Shown: positions 24,630-37,001 of the stretch, piece after piece
Numbering within the stretch: the first letter of the stretch is position 1
Layout of the letters: each line of letters begins with the position of its first letter
Assembly (NCBI GenBank): GCA_947095535.1
Contig: OX352772.1
Span: forward strand, 107,301,672-107,365,671
DNA: 64,000 bases
Direction: 5' to 3'
From: Poecilobothrus nobilitatus
Taxonomy: Eukaryota > Arthropoda > Insecta > Diptera > Dolichopodidae
Notes under the pieces: model-generated
Seen by the model: only the letters and a program-made list of their open reading frames with translations
Database searches by the model: none
What the model was told of the DNA's origin: nothing
Program-made: the position numbers and the translations under genes

Positions 24630-26576
24630 TCATATAAAATTATTAATTCTGCTCTGGTGAAGTTTTACTTACATAGAAATGTGTAATGCTGATATTTTTT
24701 AATGTACCAAAAATTTAATGTAATTTAATGTAATGTATATCCACTATAAGAAGTATATGTAGTTGTACTATTTTTAATAAACTAATGCATTTTCTATAAA
24801 AACATTCTATTTGCATAAAGTAGATGCAATTTTTTTTTTTTTGTTAAACGTCCACTGTGTATAAGACAAAGGCATAAAATCAAAAACAATACTTTGTATA
24901 TATTTTTATAATGTAATTTTAAAGGCCACCCAAATGAATTTGTTTATGGTTAGCATAATGTATTAGGTATAGAGATAATTGAAATTGAAATCTTTGTTAT
25001 ACATATATAAAGCCGATCCAAATGCACATTCAAATTTCTTCAATTTTGGTATGTTTCAATTTCAAATTGTTTTTGTAGCTTTCTGTCTTTTTCCTGCATG
25101 AAAAATTCTTATTGCTATCCCCGTTTTATCATTACAGTAAAATTTTTTAATTAGATTTACAGAACTTTGATTTTTCTTAGAATATCTTAATATAATAAAT
25201 GAAAATCTCCTGCTGCTGCTGCTGCTGCTTCTTATCGCATTCCCATTTTTTAAATTTTAGAGCACACACAATCACAATATTTCTTACTAAATACTAATAC
25301 TAATAAGAAAAGAGGTTTCTTTTTTCTTTACTTTTTAGATTTTAATTCTACTACTACCTACATATTTTGTACCAACTACAATACTATAATGTAAAAAATA
25401 CAATACAATGTACATTTACATACGATATTATATTATTACCAAATAGAAGCACAATATATAATTACTAAACAGTAAATACTAAAAAAAAACACAAAAAAAT
25501 ATAAAAAGTAAATGTTCCTTTCTCTTAATTCTAATTTCAATTTATTTCTAGTAATTGTTATTATGAGCGAAGAGAAAAAAATTGCTATAATTTTGTTTTG
25601 TTTAAAAAACAAAAAAAAAAGAACAATCATAAATTTCATAATATTGTATTGAGTATTGGTTGACTTCACAGTTCACGCTGACATTTGTTTTTATGAGCAA
25701 AGAGAATTACTGCAATAAAACGACAATACATATTATAATCTCTTAGAAGATTCTTAATACAAATATTTGTGAATGAAAGAAATATCGTATATTGATAAAC
25801 TGTTACTACTACATGTCTAAATAAATATAATAAATTCAAATCATTATTTTGTTTTGTTTAAAAAAAACGAAAAACATTCATAACACAACCATTAACCATA
25901 CTCTTTATATTCTAATTCAATTTAAATTTCTTTGTTAAATGCAATCTCTTAGAATATTAAAATTAAAGTATATCTTTTACTTTCTACAATGTCAATGAGT
26001 ATTGCAATAACCCGTGACAAAAAATTTTCTTGCTAGTCCATATATATATCTTTACAAAAAAAAACTCAAATTGTAAAAAGTGGATAGTAAAGTAATAACA
26101 ATTTATCGGTGCAGTGACAGAACGCCCGAGCAAATAAAGCCCATATATTTTAATTCCAAAACTTTTGGAATTAAAGCCTGCGGACCCGCGGCCTTTAATT
26201 CCTGTTGAATTGAAATTAAGATCCACACTATTTTTTGTTATTAAAAGAAGAGAGTAATAAAATATGTAGAGCAAACGCATTTGGAGGGATTTTAGAGTTT
26301 TGGCGTATCCGCTTTTTCCAGAAAATTTACTAATATGTATATGTGCGAGATTCTGAATTGGGAGGGATTTTAGGGTTGGTTACAAAATCAGAGTTATATG
26401 CTTTTTTCAAAATATGTATATAAGTAATACTTTTATTGTCAGAGATTTTGGGAGGGATTTTAGAATTGAATTCAAAATCAGGATTATACGCCTTTTACAG
26501 AATATTTAGATACACACACATACGAGTTTTGAATTAGGAAGATTATGTACATATTCTTCAAAAAACGTGTAACCCT

Positions 26577-27051
26577 GATTTTTTTTTATTTATTATTAAT
26601 TTCAGACAATTTACACAAAAAAATTGTGTATAAGAAATTAAATTCTAAACTAAATCTGAATTAATACTAAAAACTGAAAGTTTATAAATCACATTACAAT
26701 TTGTTTGTCTTTTTTCCTCTTGAACAATAGTTAATTTCTAAAGCTTTTTAAATATTTCTTAAGACTATGTTTAAATTCGTGTAAGTTTTGGCTGCGTTAT
26801 AGTTGGATAAGTAGAGTGATGCGCTGCGCTGCATTTTAATTCTTGTTGCTTCTTAGTTGTAGTTGCTTTAGGTACCACAAGATGTCCTCTATATCTAGTG
26901 TTGTAGTTGTGCACGTTATCTCTTGTTATAATTGTTAATGAAGATTTTATTTTCTTGTTTATTATTTTATACACATATTTACATTTTTCGAAGTATATTA
27001 ACTGGTCGAATTCATTTGTGGTTACATACAATTCCCTCTAGGGCTCAATTT
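26577..27051 (-). pseudogene. LINE-C 3' end, unit 4 copy
   Basis: Same LINE terminus (26771-27031) with KKIKSS and SAAHHSTY variants shared with unit 6. In this unit the LINE can be followed across C into its RT at 27369-27865, so this is the best copy for defining the LINE-C 3' half. Confidence 0.8.
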
Positions 27052-27368
27052 GGCTCTGCGAACTAACGCCAGAATTAACTAACACCAGAATGAACTAAAA
27101 ATGAACTAACGCCAGAAAAATTATTTTCTGGCGTTAGTTCATTGCATTCTGGTATTAATTCATTGCATTCTGGCGTTAGTTCATTGCATTCTGGCGTTAG
27201 TTCATTGTATCCTGGCGTTAGTTCATTACGTTCTGATGTTAGTTCATTGCATTCTGGCGTTAGTTCGTTTTTTACCTTAAGTTAACTTATGGATGTAAAG
27301 CCAGAAAAATTAGCTAAAATTCGTCTGGCGTTAGTTCATTTTCAGTTCTGGTGTTAGTTCACAGAGCC
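27052..27368. mobile_element. Element C, complete foldback-like element (unit 4)
   Basis: Left end GGCTCTGCGAACTAACGCC and right end, read inverted, GGCTCTGTGAACTAACACC match with two mismatches. The interior has about three left-oriented copies of GAACTAACGCCAGAA, then a run of inverse copies with a 21 bp period (CTGGCGTTAGTTCATTGCA plus two T), and a final distal pair. Inverted arms built of short tandem repeats are the hallmark of Foldback/Galileo-type elements. It sits inside LINE-C. Confidence 0.65.
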
Positions 27369-27865
27369 TACATAATGTTTTTATCGATTTTTTCATGATC
27401 ATACCCATTTGATTGACATGGAATTTTGTACTGTTACTCCAACTGCCTATATTGTAACGAATTTTTGACAAGATGTACCCGTTGTAAATTAATTTGGCGG
27501 CTTTTATTGGAACACCACCTGCTCTTTTGATTGCTATTATGATCGGTATTATGCTTTTCTTTAATTGTTTAATATGTTTATTCCATTTAAGATTTTTATC
27601 TATAGTCATTCCGAGATATTTCACATGTTGAATTCGTTCTAGCGTGACCCCTTTTGCTTTTATTGTAATTTCATGATATCTTTTCCTGGGTGTTTTAAAT
27701 GCAATATAATACGTCTTTTTGGGATTAATAAAGATACCATTACCGTCCCGACAATCACCTTATATTTCCATATCTTTATTTAGATTATTTTCAAGTTTTA
27801 GCCTTATATAAATAAATTTTTGTCGTTTGCATAAATTGTATACTTTGATACCATGTTACACTTTG
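27369..27865 (-). pseudogene. LINE-C RT fragment between C and BEL (unit 4)
   Basis: Minus-strand RT continuing from the YADD region, here YTIYANDKNLFI (catalytic YADD reads YAND). Then come NPKKTYYIAFKTPRKRYHE, MKYLGMTIDKNLKWNKHI and AIKRAGGVPIKAAKLIYNGY, ending near CRLCELTPE at the C insertion. The right end (27865) abuts the BEL LTR start TGTTTCTGCAG. The other half of this LINE begins at 47518. Confidence 0.82.
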
Positions 27866-28510
27866 TGTTTCTGCAGCTATTATGTTTTGCTGGTTTCTTG
27901 TTCATCTAAAAATAAAAAAAAAGGAGAAACAAAGAATCAATTTCAAATTAAAATTATTTTTGTACTTATCTGAGTAAAGGTGAATTGTATATGGTAATGG
28001 TTCCTCAGTGATGGTTGGGTCCTGGTGGCAATCAACATGCACCTTGAAACATCATTCATATTTTTTGTTTATATATCTAAAATTCTAAAAATTAAAAATA
28101 TCTAAAATTTTGTACATAAAAAAAATTTTTCCTGGTTCCTGGTTCCTCAGTGATGGTTGGGTCCTGGTGGCAATCAACATGCGGCACCTTGAAACATCAT
28201 TCATATTTTTTGTTTATATATCTAAAATTCTAAAAATTAAAAATATCTAAAATTTTGTACATAAAAAAAATTTGTTTTTAAAAAAAAAGTATTATTGATA
28301 CTTACATTAATTGTCAAAACCAAACAAATTCACAATGTTAGATAGAAATTGTCAAAATATAATTGTTTTAATTTTGGGACACAAGATGTCAGTTACATTC
28401 ACTAAAATTAATTTAATTCACAATAATTTTATATTTTTTATATATTCAATGATTTCAACTTTTTATATACACTACATATGTTTTTTATATACTTTGGTTT
28501 TTTTTTCATT
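27866..28510 (+). mobile_element. BEL 5' LTR, left (U3) part
   Basis: Begins TGTTTCTGCAGCTATTATG, matching the start of the 3' LTR at 46635 right after its polypurine tract. It follows the 3' LTR to TTTTTTTTCATT (47126) and is then cut by X. It is longer than the 3' LTR counterpart because a ~140 bp segment (GGTTCCTCAGTGATGG... to ...GTACATAAAAAAAATTT) is tandemly duplicated (27998-28129 and 28138-28272). Confidence 0.85.
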
Positions 28511-29548
28511 TTTATACCCGTATGAACTATGTTCAAGGGTATAATAAATTTGCCATTACGTTTGTGACACCTTAAAGGAGTCGAGCTAGATATAGTGTCA
28601 AAGGTATGCATCGGCTCAGAATCGAATTCTGAGTCGATTAAGCCATGTACGTCCGTCCGTCCGTCCGTCCGCACGATAACTCAAAAAATAAAGGAGCTAG
28701 GAGGCTGAAATTTTTTTTACGTCACTTTTGCAAAATTGTTAGTTTTGCTATTTAAATCCAACATTTTCGGTCAGCGGGTTCGAGTAGCTGCCATACAACT
28801 TCTATCTTTATATAGAAATAACTCAGTATCTATTCAAGCTAGGTTTCTGAAATTTTGCAAATCATGATCAAATTTTATGGCAACAACTTCTGTAAAATTT
28901 GGTTGTGGTGGTGCGGCGGGTTCGGGTAGCTGCCATACAACTTCTTCGTTTAAATGAGAATAACTCAGTGTTTATTGAAACTAGGAATCTGAAATTTAGT
29001 AAAGAGGTGTCGAGTTACATACCAACAACTTTTGTAAAATTTGGTTGGTCTAGAGCAGCCGGTTCAGGCTTCTTGCACCTCTTGGAACTTAATGAAGCTA
29101 GGCGTCTGAAATCTTGCAAATGATGATCAAGTTTTATGGCAACAACTTTTGCAAAATTTGGTTGTGGTGGTGCGACGGGTTCGGGCAGCTGCCATACAAC
29201 TTATCTTTTTAAATGAAAATAACTCAGTGTCTATTGAAGCTAGTTATCTGAAATTGAGTGAAAAAGTGTCGAGTTACATGCCAAAAACTTTTGTAAAATT
29301 TGATTGGTGTAAAGCAGCCGGTTCAGGCTTCTTGCATTTCTTGGAACTTAATGATGCTAGGCCTAATAGATTTGGGTAGCTATCAAACAACTCCACAATT
29401 TACATAAATATATCTCTGTAGATAACGTCGGTACTAAAACATCTGAATGCTTTTAAAAAAGGATCAAGTTTTATAGAAACAGCTAATTTTACGTTCATAC
29501 GGGTACCTCAGAGTTGACACAGTCTACTCTACTGCACTCTTACTCGTT
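28511..29548 (+). mobile_element. Element X, unit 4 copy, inserted in a BEL LTR
   Basis: Here X is preceded by BEL LTR sequence ending TTTTTTTTCATT (28510), where the intact 3' LTR continues ATTATTATG (47126-47136). This fixes the left boundary of X within about 3 bp. Confidence 0.8.
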
Positions 29549-31517
29549 TCATATAAAATTATCAATTCTGCTCTGGTGAAGTTTTACTTACATAGAAATG
29601 TGTAATGCTGATCCACATGCTGTAATGTGTATCCACTATAAGAAGTATATGTAGTTGTACTATTTTTAATAAACTAATGCATTTTCTATAAAAACATTCT
29701 ATTTGCATAAAGTAGGTGCAATTTATTTTTTTTTGTTAAACGTCCACTGTGTATAAGACAAAGGCATAAAAGTAAAAACAATACTTTGTATATATTTTTA
29801 TAATGTAATTTTAAAGGCCACCCAAATGAATTTGTTTATGGTTAGCATAATGTATTAGGTATAGAGATAATTGAAATTGAAATCTTTGTTATACATATAT
29901 AAAGCCGATCCAAATGCACATTCAAATTTCTTCAATTTTGGTATTTTTCAATTTCAAATTGTTTTTGTTAGCTTTCTGTCTTTTTCCTGCATGAAAAATT
30001 CTTATTGCTATCCCCGTTTTATCATTACAGTAAAATTTTTTAATTAGATTTACAGAACTTTGATTTTTCTTAGAATATCTTAATATAATAAATGAAAATC
30101 TCCTGCTGCAGCTGCTTCTTATCGCATTCCCATTTTTTAAATTTTAGAGCACACACAATCACAATATTTCTTACTAAATACTAAAACTAATAAGAAAAGA
30201 GGTCTCTTTTTTCTTTACTTTTTAGATTTTAATTCTACTACTACCTACATATTTTGTACCAACTACAATACTATAATGTAAAAAATACAATACAATGTAC
30301 ATTTACATACGATATTATATTATTACCAAATAGAAGCACAATATATAATTACTAAACAGTAAATACTAAAAAAAAACACAAAAAAGTATAAAAAGTAAAT
30401 GTTCCTTTCTCTTAATTCTAATTTCAATTTATTTCTAGTAATTGTTATTATGAGCGAAGAGAAAAAAATTGCTATAATTTTGTTTTGTTTAAAAAACAAA
30501 AAAAAAGAGAACAATCATAAATTTCATAATATTGTATTGAGTATTGGTTGACTTCACAGTTCACGCTGACATTTGTTTTTATGAGCAAAGAGAATTACTG
30601 CAATAAAACGACAATACATATTATAATCTCTTAGAAGATTCTTAATACAAATATTTGTGAATGAAAGAAGTATCGTATATTGATAAACTGTTACTACTAC
30701 ATGTCTAAATAAATATAATAAATTCAAATCATTATTTTGTTTTGTTTAAAAAAAACGAAAAACATTCATAACACAACCATTAACCATACTCTTTATATTC
30801 TAATTCAATTTAAATTTCTTTGTTAAATGCAATCTCTTAGAATATTAAAATTAAAGTATATCTTTTACTTTCTACAATGTCAATGAGTATTGCAATAACC
30901 CGTGACAAAAAATTTTCTTGCTAGTCCATATATATATCTTTACAAAAAAAAACTCAAATTGTAAAAAGTGGATAGTAAAGTAATAACAATTTATCGGTGC
31001 AGTGACAGAACGCCCGAGCAAATAAAGCCCATATATTTTAATTCCAAAACTTTTGGAATTAAAGCCTGCGGACGTTAATTCCTTTTTGAATTGGAATTAA
31101 AGTCCATAATTAAAACGAATTAAAACCCGCGGGCTTTAATTCCTGTTGAATTGAAATTAAGCTCCACACTATTTTTTGTAATTAAAAGAAGAGAGTAATA
31201 AAATATGTAGAGCAAACGCATTTGGAGGGATTTTAGAGTTTTGGCGTATCCGCTTTTTCCAGAAAATTTACTAATATGTATATGTGCGACATTTTGAATT
31301 GGGACGGATTTTAGGGTTGGTTACAAAATCAGAGTTATATGCTTTTTCCAAAATATGTATATAAGTAATACTTTTATTGTCAGAGATTTTGGGAGGGATT
31401 TTAGAATTGAATTCAAAATCAGGATTATACGCCTTTTACAGAATATTTAGATACATACACATACGAGTTTTGAATTAGGAAGATTATATACATATTCTTC
31501 AAAAAACGAGTAACCCT

Positions 31518-31992
31518 GATTTTTTTTTATTTATTATTAATTTCAGACAATTTACATAAAAAAATTGTGTATAAGAAATTAAATTCTAAACTAAATCTGA
31601 ATTAATACTAAAAACTAAAAGTTTATAAATCACATTACAATTTGTTTGTCTTTTTTACTCTTGAACAATAGTTAATTTCTAAAGCTTTTTAAATATTTCT
31701 TAAGACTATGTTTAAATTCGTGTAAGTTTTGGCTGCGTTATAGTTGGATAAGTAGAGTGTTGCGCTGCGCTGCATTTTAATTCTTGTTGCTTCTTAGTTG
31801 TAGTTGCTTTAGGTACCACAAGATGTCCTCTATATCTAGTGTTGTAGTTGTGCACGTTATCTCTTGTTATAATTGTTAATGAAGATTTCATTTTCTTGTT
31901 TATTATTTTATACACATATTTACATTTTTCGAAGTATATTAACTGGTCGAATTCATTTGTGGTTACATACAAGTCCCTCTAGGGTTCAATTT
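31518..31992 (-). pseudogene. LINE-C 3' end, unit 5 copy
   Basis: Same LINE terminus (31712-31972), variant pattern as unit 3. Confidence 0.75.
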
Positions 31993-32649
31993 GGCTCTGC
32001 GAACTAACGCCAGAATTAACTAACACCAGAATAAACTGAAAATGAACTAACGCCAGAAAAATTATTTTCTGGCGTTAGTTCATTGCATGCTGGTGTTAAT
32101 TCATTGCATTCTGGCGTTAGTTCATTGCATTCTGGTGTTAGTTCATTGCATTCTGGTGTTAGTTCATTGCATTCTGGCGTTAGTTCCTTTTAAATTTAAC
32201 ATCATTTTGAACTATTAACACCAAATAAATGCATCAATAAATTGTGATAATAGCTTTATTGTTTTCTCGTATGTATCAAAAAAACAAGTAAATGTAACAG
32301 TAAGTCGATGCAACCGACTTATTTATACCCTACACCTAAAAAATTCAAATTAAATTAAAAATCCATAAGTTATTTTAGTTAGGTATTTAATATAAGCTAA
32401 AAAAATAAATGCAAACAAAATTTAATATACAAAATTTCAGGTTTCTATCTTTATTTTACTATCTATCTTTTATTGCGCCGTACTTTGTTCAACAACGTAA
32501 GTTTTTAAAGTGTCAAATACATATGGTTGCTTTAAAAATATGTTTTTGGGATAATTACATACATTTGCTTAACATTTTTTTCAAAAACTTGGAGCTTTTG
32601 TTGTTACAATACTTTTTGGCTCACTGATGTTATGTAACAAGAATATACA

Positions 32650-33687
32650 TTTTTATACCCGTATGAACTATGTTCAAGGGTATAATAAATTTGCCATTAC
32701 GTTTGTGACACCTAAAAGGAGTCGAGCTAGATATAGTGTCAAAGGTATGTATCGGCTCAGAATCGAATTCTGAGTCGATTAAGCCATGTACGTCCGTCCG
32801 TCCGTCCGTCCGCACGATAACTCAAAAAAAAAGGAGCTAGGAGACTGAAATTTTTTTTACGTCTCTTTTGCAAAATTGTTAGTTTTGCTATTTAAATCCA
32901 ACATTTTCGGTCGGCGGGTTCGAGTAACTGCCATACAACTTCTATCTTTATATAGAAATAACTAGTATCTATTCAAGATAGGTTTCTGAAATTTTGCAAA
33001 TCATGATCAAGTTTTATGGCAACAACTTCTGTAAAATTTGGTTGTGGTGGTGCGGCGGGTTCGGGTAGCTGCCATACAACTTCTTCGTTTAAATGAGAAT
33101 AACTCAGTGTTTATTGAAACTAGGAATCTGAAATTTAGTAAAGAGGTGTCGAGTTACATACCAACAACTTTTGTAAAATTTGGTTGGTCTAGAGCAGCCG
33201 GTTCAGGCTTCTTGCACCTCTTGGAACGTAATGAAGCTAGGCGTCTGAAATCTTGCAAATGATGATCAAGTTTTATGGCAACAACTTTTGCAAAATTTGG
33301 TTGTGGTGGTGAGACGGGTTCGGGTAACTGCCATACAACTTATCTTTTTAAATAAAAATAACTCAGTGTCTATTGAAGTTAGTTATCTGAAATTGAGTGA
33401 AAAAGTGTCAAGTTACATGCCAAAAACTTTTGTAAAATTTGATTGGTCTAAAGGAGCCGGTTCAGGCTTCTTGCATTTCTTGGAACTTAATGATGCTAGG
33501 CCTAATAGATTTGGGTAGCCATCAGACAACTCTACAATTTACATAAATATATCTCTGTAGATAACGACGGTACTAAAACATCTGACTGCTTTTAAAAGAT
33601 GATCAAGTTTTATAGAAACAGCAAATATTACGTTCATACGGGTATCTCAGAGTTGACACAGTCTACTCTACTGCACTCTTACTCGTT
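32650..33687 (+). mobile_element. Element X, unit 5 copy
   Basis: Same ends; variants as in unit 3, (GTCC)5. Confidence 0.75.
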
Positions 33688-35583
33688 TCATATAAAATTA
33701 TTAATTCTGCTCTGGTGAAGTTTTACTTACATAGAAATGTGTAATGCTGATATTTTTTAATGTACCAAAAATTTAATGTAATTTAATGTAATGTATATCC
33801 ACTATAAGAAGTATATGTAGTTGTACTATTTTTAATAAACTAATGCATTTTCTATAAAAACATTCAATTTGCTTAAAGTAGATGCAATTTTTTTTTTTTT
33901 GTTAAACGTCCACTGTGTATAAGACAAAGGCATAAAATTAAAAACAATACTTTGTATATATTTTTATAATGTAATTTTAAAGGCCACCCAAATGAATTTG
34001 TTTATGGTTAGCATAATGTATTAGGTATAGAGATAATTGAAATTGAAATCTTTGTTATACATATATAAAGCCGATCCAAATGCACATTCAAATTTCTTCA
34101 ATTTTGGTATGTTTCAATTTCAAATTGTTTTTGTAGCTTTCTGTCTTTTTCCTGCATGAAAAATTCTTATTGCTATCCCCGTTTTATCATTACAGTAAAA
34201 TTTTTTAATTAGATTTACAGAACTTTGATTTTTCTTAGAATATCTTAATATAATAAATGAAAATCTCCTGCTGCTGCTGCTTCTTATCGCATTCCCATTT
34301 TTTAAATTTTAGAGCACACACAATCACAATATTTCTTACTAAATACTAATACTAATAAGAAAAAAGGTCTCTTTTTTCTTTACTTTTTAGATTTTAATTC
34401 TACTACTACCTACATATTTTGTACCAACTACAATACTATAATGTAAAAAATACAATACAATGTACATTTACATACGATATTATATTATTACCAAATAGAA
34501 GCACAATATATAATTACTAAACAGTAAATACTAAAAAAAAACACAAAAAAGTATAAAAAGTAAATGTTCCTTTCTCTTAATTCTAATTTCAATTTATTTC
34601 TAGTAATTGTTATTATGAGCGAAGAGAAAAAAATTGCTATAATTTTGTTTTGTTTAAAAAACAAAAAAAAAAGAACAATCATAAATTTCATAATATTGTA
34701 TTGAGTATTGGTTGACTTCACAGTTCACGCTGACATTTGTTTTTATGAGCAAAGAGAATTACTGCAATAAAACGACAATACATATTATAATCTCTTAGAA
34801 GATTCTTAATACAAATATTTGTGAATGAAAGAAATATCGTATATTGATAAACTGTTACTACTACATGTCTAAATAAATATAATAAATTCAAATCATTATT
34901 TTGTTTTGTTTAAAAAAAACGAAAAACATTCATAACACAACCATTAACCATACTCTTTATATTCTAATTCAATTTAAATTTCTTTGTTAAATGCAATCTC
35001 TTAGAATATTAAAATTAAAGTATATCTTTTACTTTCTACAATGTCAATGAGTATTGCAATAACCCGTGACAAAAAATTTTCTTGCTAGTCCATATATATA
35101 TCTTTACAAAAAAAAACTCAAATTGTAAAAAGTGGATAGTAAAGTAATAACAATTTATCGGTGCAGTGACAGAACGCCCGAGCAAATAAAGCCCATATAT
35201 TTTAATTCCTGTTGAATTGAAATTAAGATCCACACTATTTTTTGTTATTAAAAGAAGAGAGTAATAAAATATGTAGAGCAAACGCATTTGGAGGGATTTT
35301 AGAGTTTTGGCGTATCCGCTTTTTCCAGAAAATTTACTAATATGTATATGTGCGAGATTCTGAATTGGGAGGGATTTTAGGGTTGGTTACAAAATCAGAG
35401 TTATATGCTTTTTTCAAAATATGTATATAAGTAATACTTTTATTGTCAGAGATTTTGGGAGGGATTTTAGAATTGAATTCAAAATCAGGATTATACGCCT
35501 TTTACAGAATATTTAGATACATACACATACGAGTTTTGAATTAGGAAGATTATATACATATTCTTCAAAAAACGAGTAACCCT

Positions 35584-36058
35584 GATTTTTTTTTATTTAT
35601 TATTAATTTCAGACAATTTACATAAAAAAATTGTGTATAAGAAATTAAATTCTAAACTAAATCTGAATTAATACTAAAAACTAAAAGTTTATAAATCACA
35701 TTACAATTTGTTTGTCTTTTTTCCTCTTGAACAATAGTTAATTTCTAAAGCTTTTTAAATATTTCTTAAGACTATGTTTAAATTCGTGTAAGTTTTGGCT
35801 GCGTTATAGTTGGATAAGTAGAGTGATGCGCTGCGCTGCATTTTAATTCTTGTTGCTTCTTAGTTGTAGTTGCTTTAGGTACCACAAGATGTCCTCTATA
35901 TCTAGTGTTGTAGTTGTGCACGTTATCTCTTGTTATAATTGTTAATGAAGATTTTATTTTCTTGTTTATTATTTTATACACATATTTACATTTTTCGAAG
36001 TATATTAACTGGTCGAATTCATTTGTGGTTACATACAATTCCCTCTAGGGCTCAATTT
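35584..36058 (-). pseudogene. LINE-C 3' end, unit 6 copy
   Basis: Same LINE terminus (35778-36038), variant pattern as unit 4. Followed by complete C and the LINE-C RT fragment. Confidence 0.78.
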
Positions 36059-36333
36059 GGCTCTGCGAACTAACGCCAGAATTAACTAACACCAGAATGA
36101 ACTAAAAATGAACTAACGCCAGAAAAATTATTTTCTGGCGTTAGTTCATTGCATTCTGGCGTTAGTTCATTGTATCCTGGCGTTAGTTCATTACGTTCTG
36201 ATGTTAGTTCATTGCATTCTGGCGTTAGTTCGTTTTTTACCTTAAGTTAACTTATGGATGTAAAGCCAGAAAAATTAGCTAAAATTCGTCTGGCGTTAGT
36301 TCATTTTCAGTTCTGGTGTTAGTTCACAGAGCC
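36059..36333. mobile_element. Element C, complete foldback-like element (unit 6)
   Basis: Same two ends and the same insertion point in LINE-C as the unit 4 copy, with two fewer 21 bp repeats in the right arm. The other five array units hold C copies cut at TTAGTTCC and joined to block D. Confidence 0.65.
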
Positions 36334-36829
36334 TACATAATGTTTTTATCGATTTTTTCATGATCATACCCATTTGATTGACATGGAATTTGTACTGTTA
36401 CTCCAACTGCCTATATTGTAACGAATTTTTGACAAGATGTACCCGTTGTAAATTAATTTGGCGGCTTTTATTGGAACACCACCTGCTCTTTTGATTGCTA
36501 TTATGATCGGTATTATGCTTTTCTTTAATTGTTTAATATGTTTATTCCATTTAAGATTTTTATCTATAGTCATTCCGAGATATTTCACATGTTTAATTCG
36601 TTCTAGCGTGACCCCTTTTGCTTTTATTGTAATTTCATGATATCTTTTCCTGGGTGTTTTAAATGCAATATAATACGTCTTTTTGGGATTAATAAAGATA
36701 CCATTACCGTCCCGACAATCACCTTATATTTCCATATCTTTATTTAGATTATTTTCAAGTTTTAGCCTTATATAAATAAATTTTTGTCGTTTGCATAAAT
36801 TGTATACTTTGATACCATGTTACACTTTG
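36334..36829 (-). pseudogene. LINE-C RT fragment between C and BEL LTR (unit 6)
   Basis: Duplicate of 27369-27865 with a one-base deletion near 36390 that shifts the last residues. Same BEL LTR junction at 36829/36830. Confidence 0.8.
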
Positions 36830-36897
36830 TGTTTCTGCAGCTATTATGTTTTGCTGGTTTCTTGTTCATCTAAAAATAAAAAAAAGGAGAAACAAAG
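36830..36897 (+). mobile_element. BEL LTR start, deleted copy in array unit 6
   Basis: First ~68 bp of the same LTR (TGTTTCTGCAG...GGAGAAACAAAGAA) before a deletion joint to the X end. Confidence 0.8.
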
Positions 36898-37001
36898 AAA
36901 TGCTTTTAAAAAAGGATCAAGTTTTATAGAAACAGCAAATTTTATGTTCATACGGGTACCTCAGAGTTGACACAGTCTACTCTACTGCACTCTTACTCGT
37001 T
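36898..37001 (+). mobile_element. Element X, unit 6 remnant (3' ~104 bp)
   Basis: Only the ATGCTTTTAAAAAAGG...GTTCATACGGG...CTTACTCGTT end remains, joined to the first ~68 bp of BEL LTR. A deletion removed the rest of both. Confidence 0.8.

Larger units (their letters stand above)
21263..25447. repeat. Array unit 3 (D type with full W block)
   Basis: Contains the W segment 21841-22340 absent from units 1 and 2. LINE tail 22446-22920; C 22921-23136; D 23137-23597; X 23598-24629. After X it carries a private TTTAATGTAA-rich insertion (about 24692-24735) shared only with unit 5. Confidence 0.9.
25448..30334. repeat. Array unit 4 (LINE-C plus BEL-LTR type), the longest unit
   Basis: LINE tail 26577-27051; complete C 27052-27368; LINE-C RT fragment 27369-27865; BEL 5' LTR left part 27866-28510; X 28511-29548; E to 30334. 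Shares the GATGCGCTGCG variant in the LINE tail with unit 6. E has a shortened, interrupted (TGC) run. Confidence 0.92.
30335..34499. repeat. Array unit 5 (D type), sister of unit 3
   Basis: LINE tail 31518-31992; C 31993-32187; D 32188-32649; X 32650-33687. Carries the same post-X TTTAATGTAA insertion and X variants as unit 3. (TGC) run reduced to 4. Confidence 0.9.
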
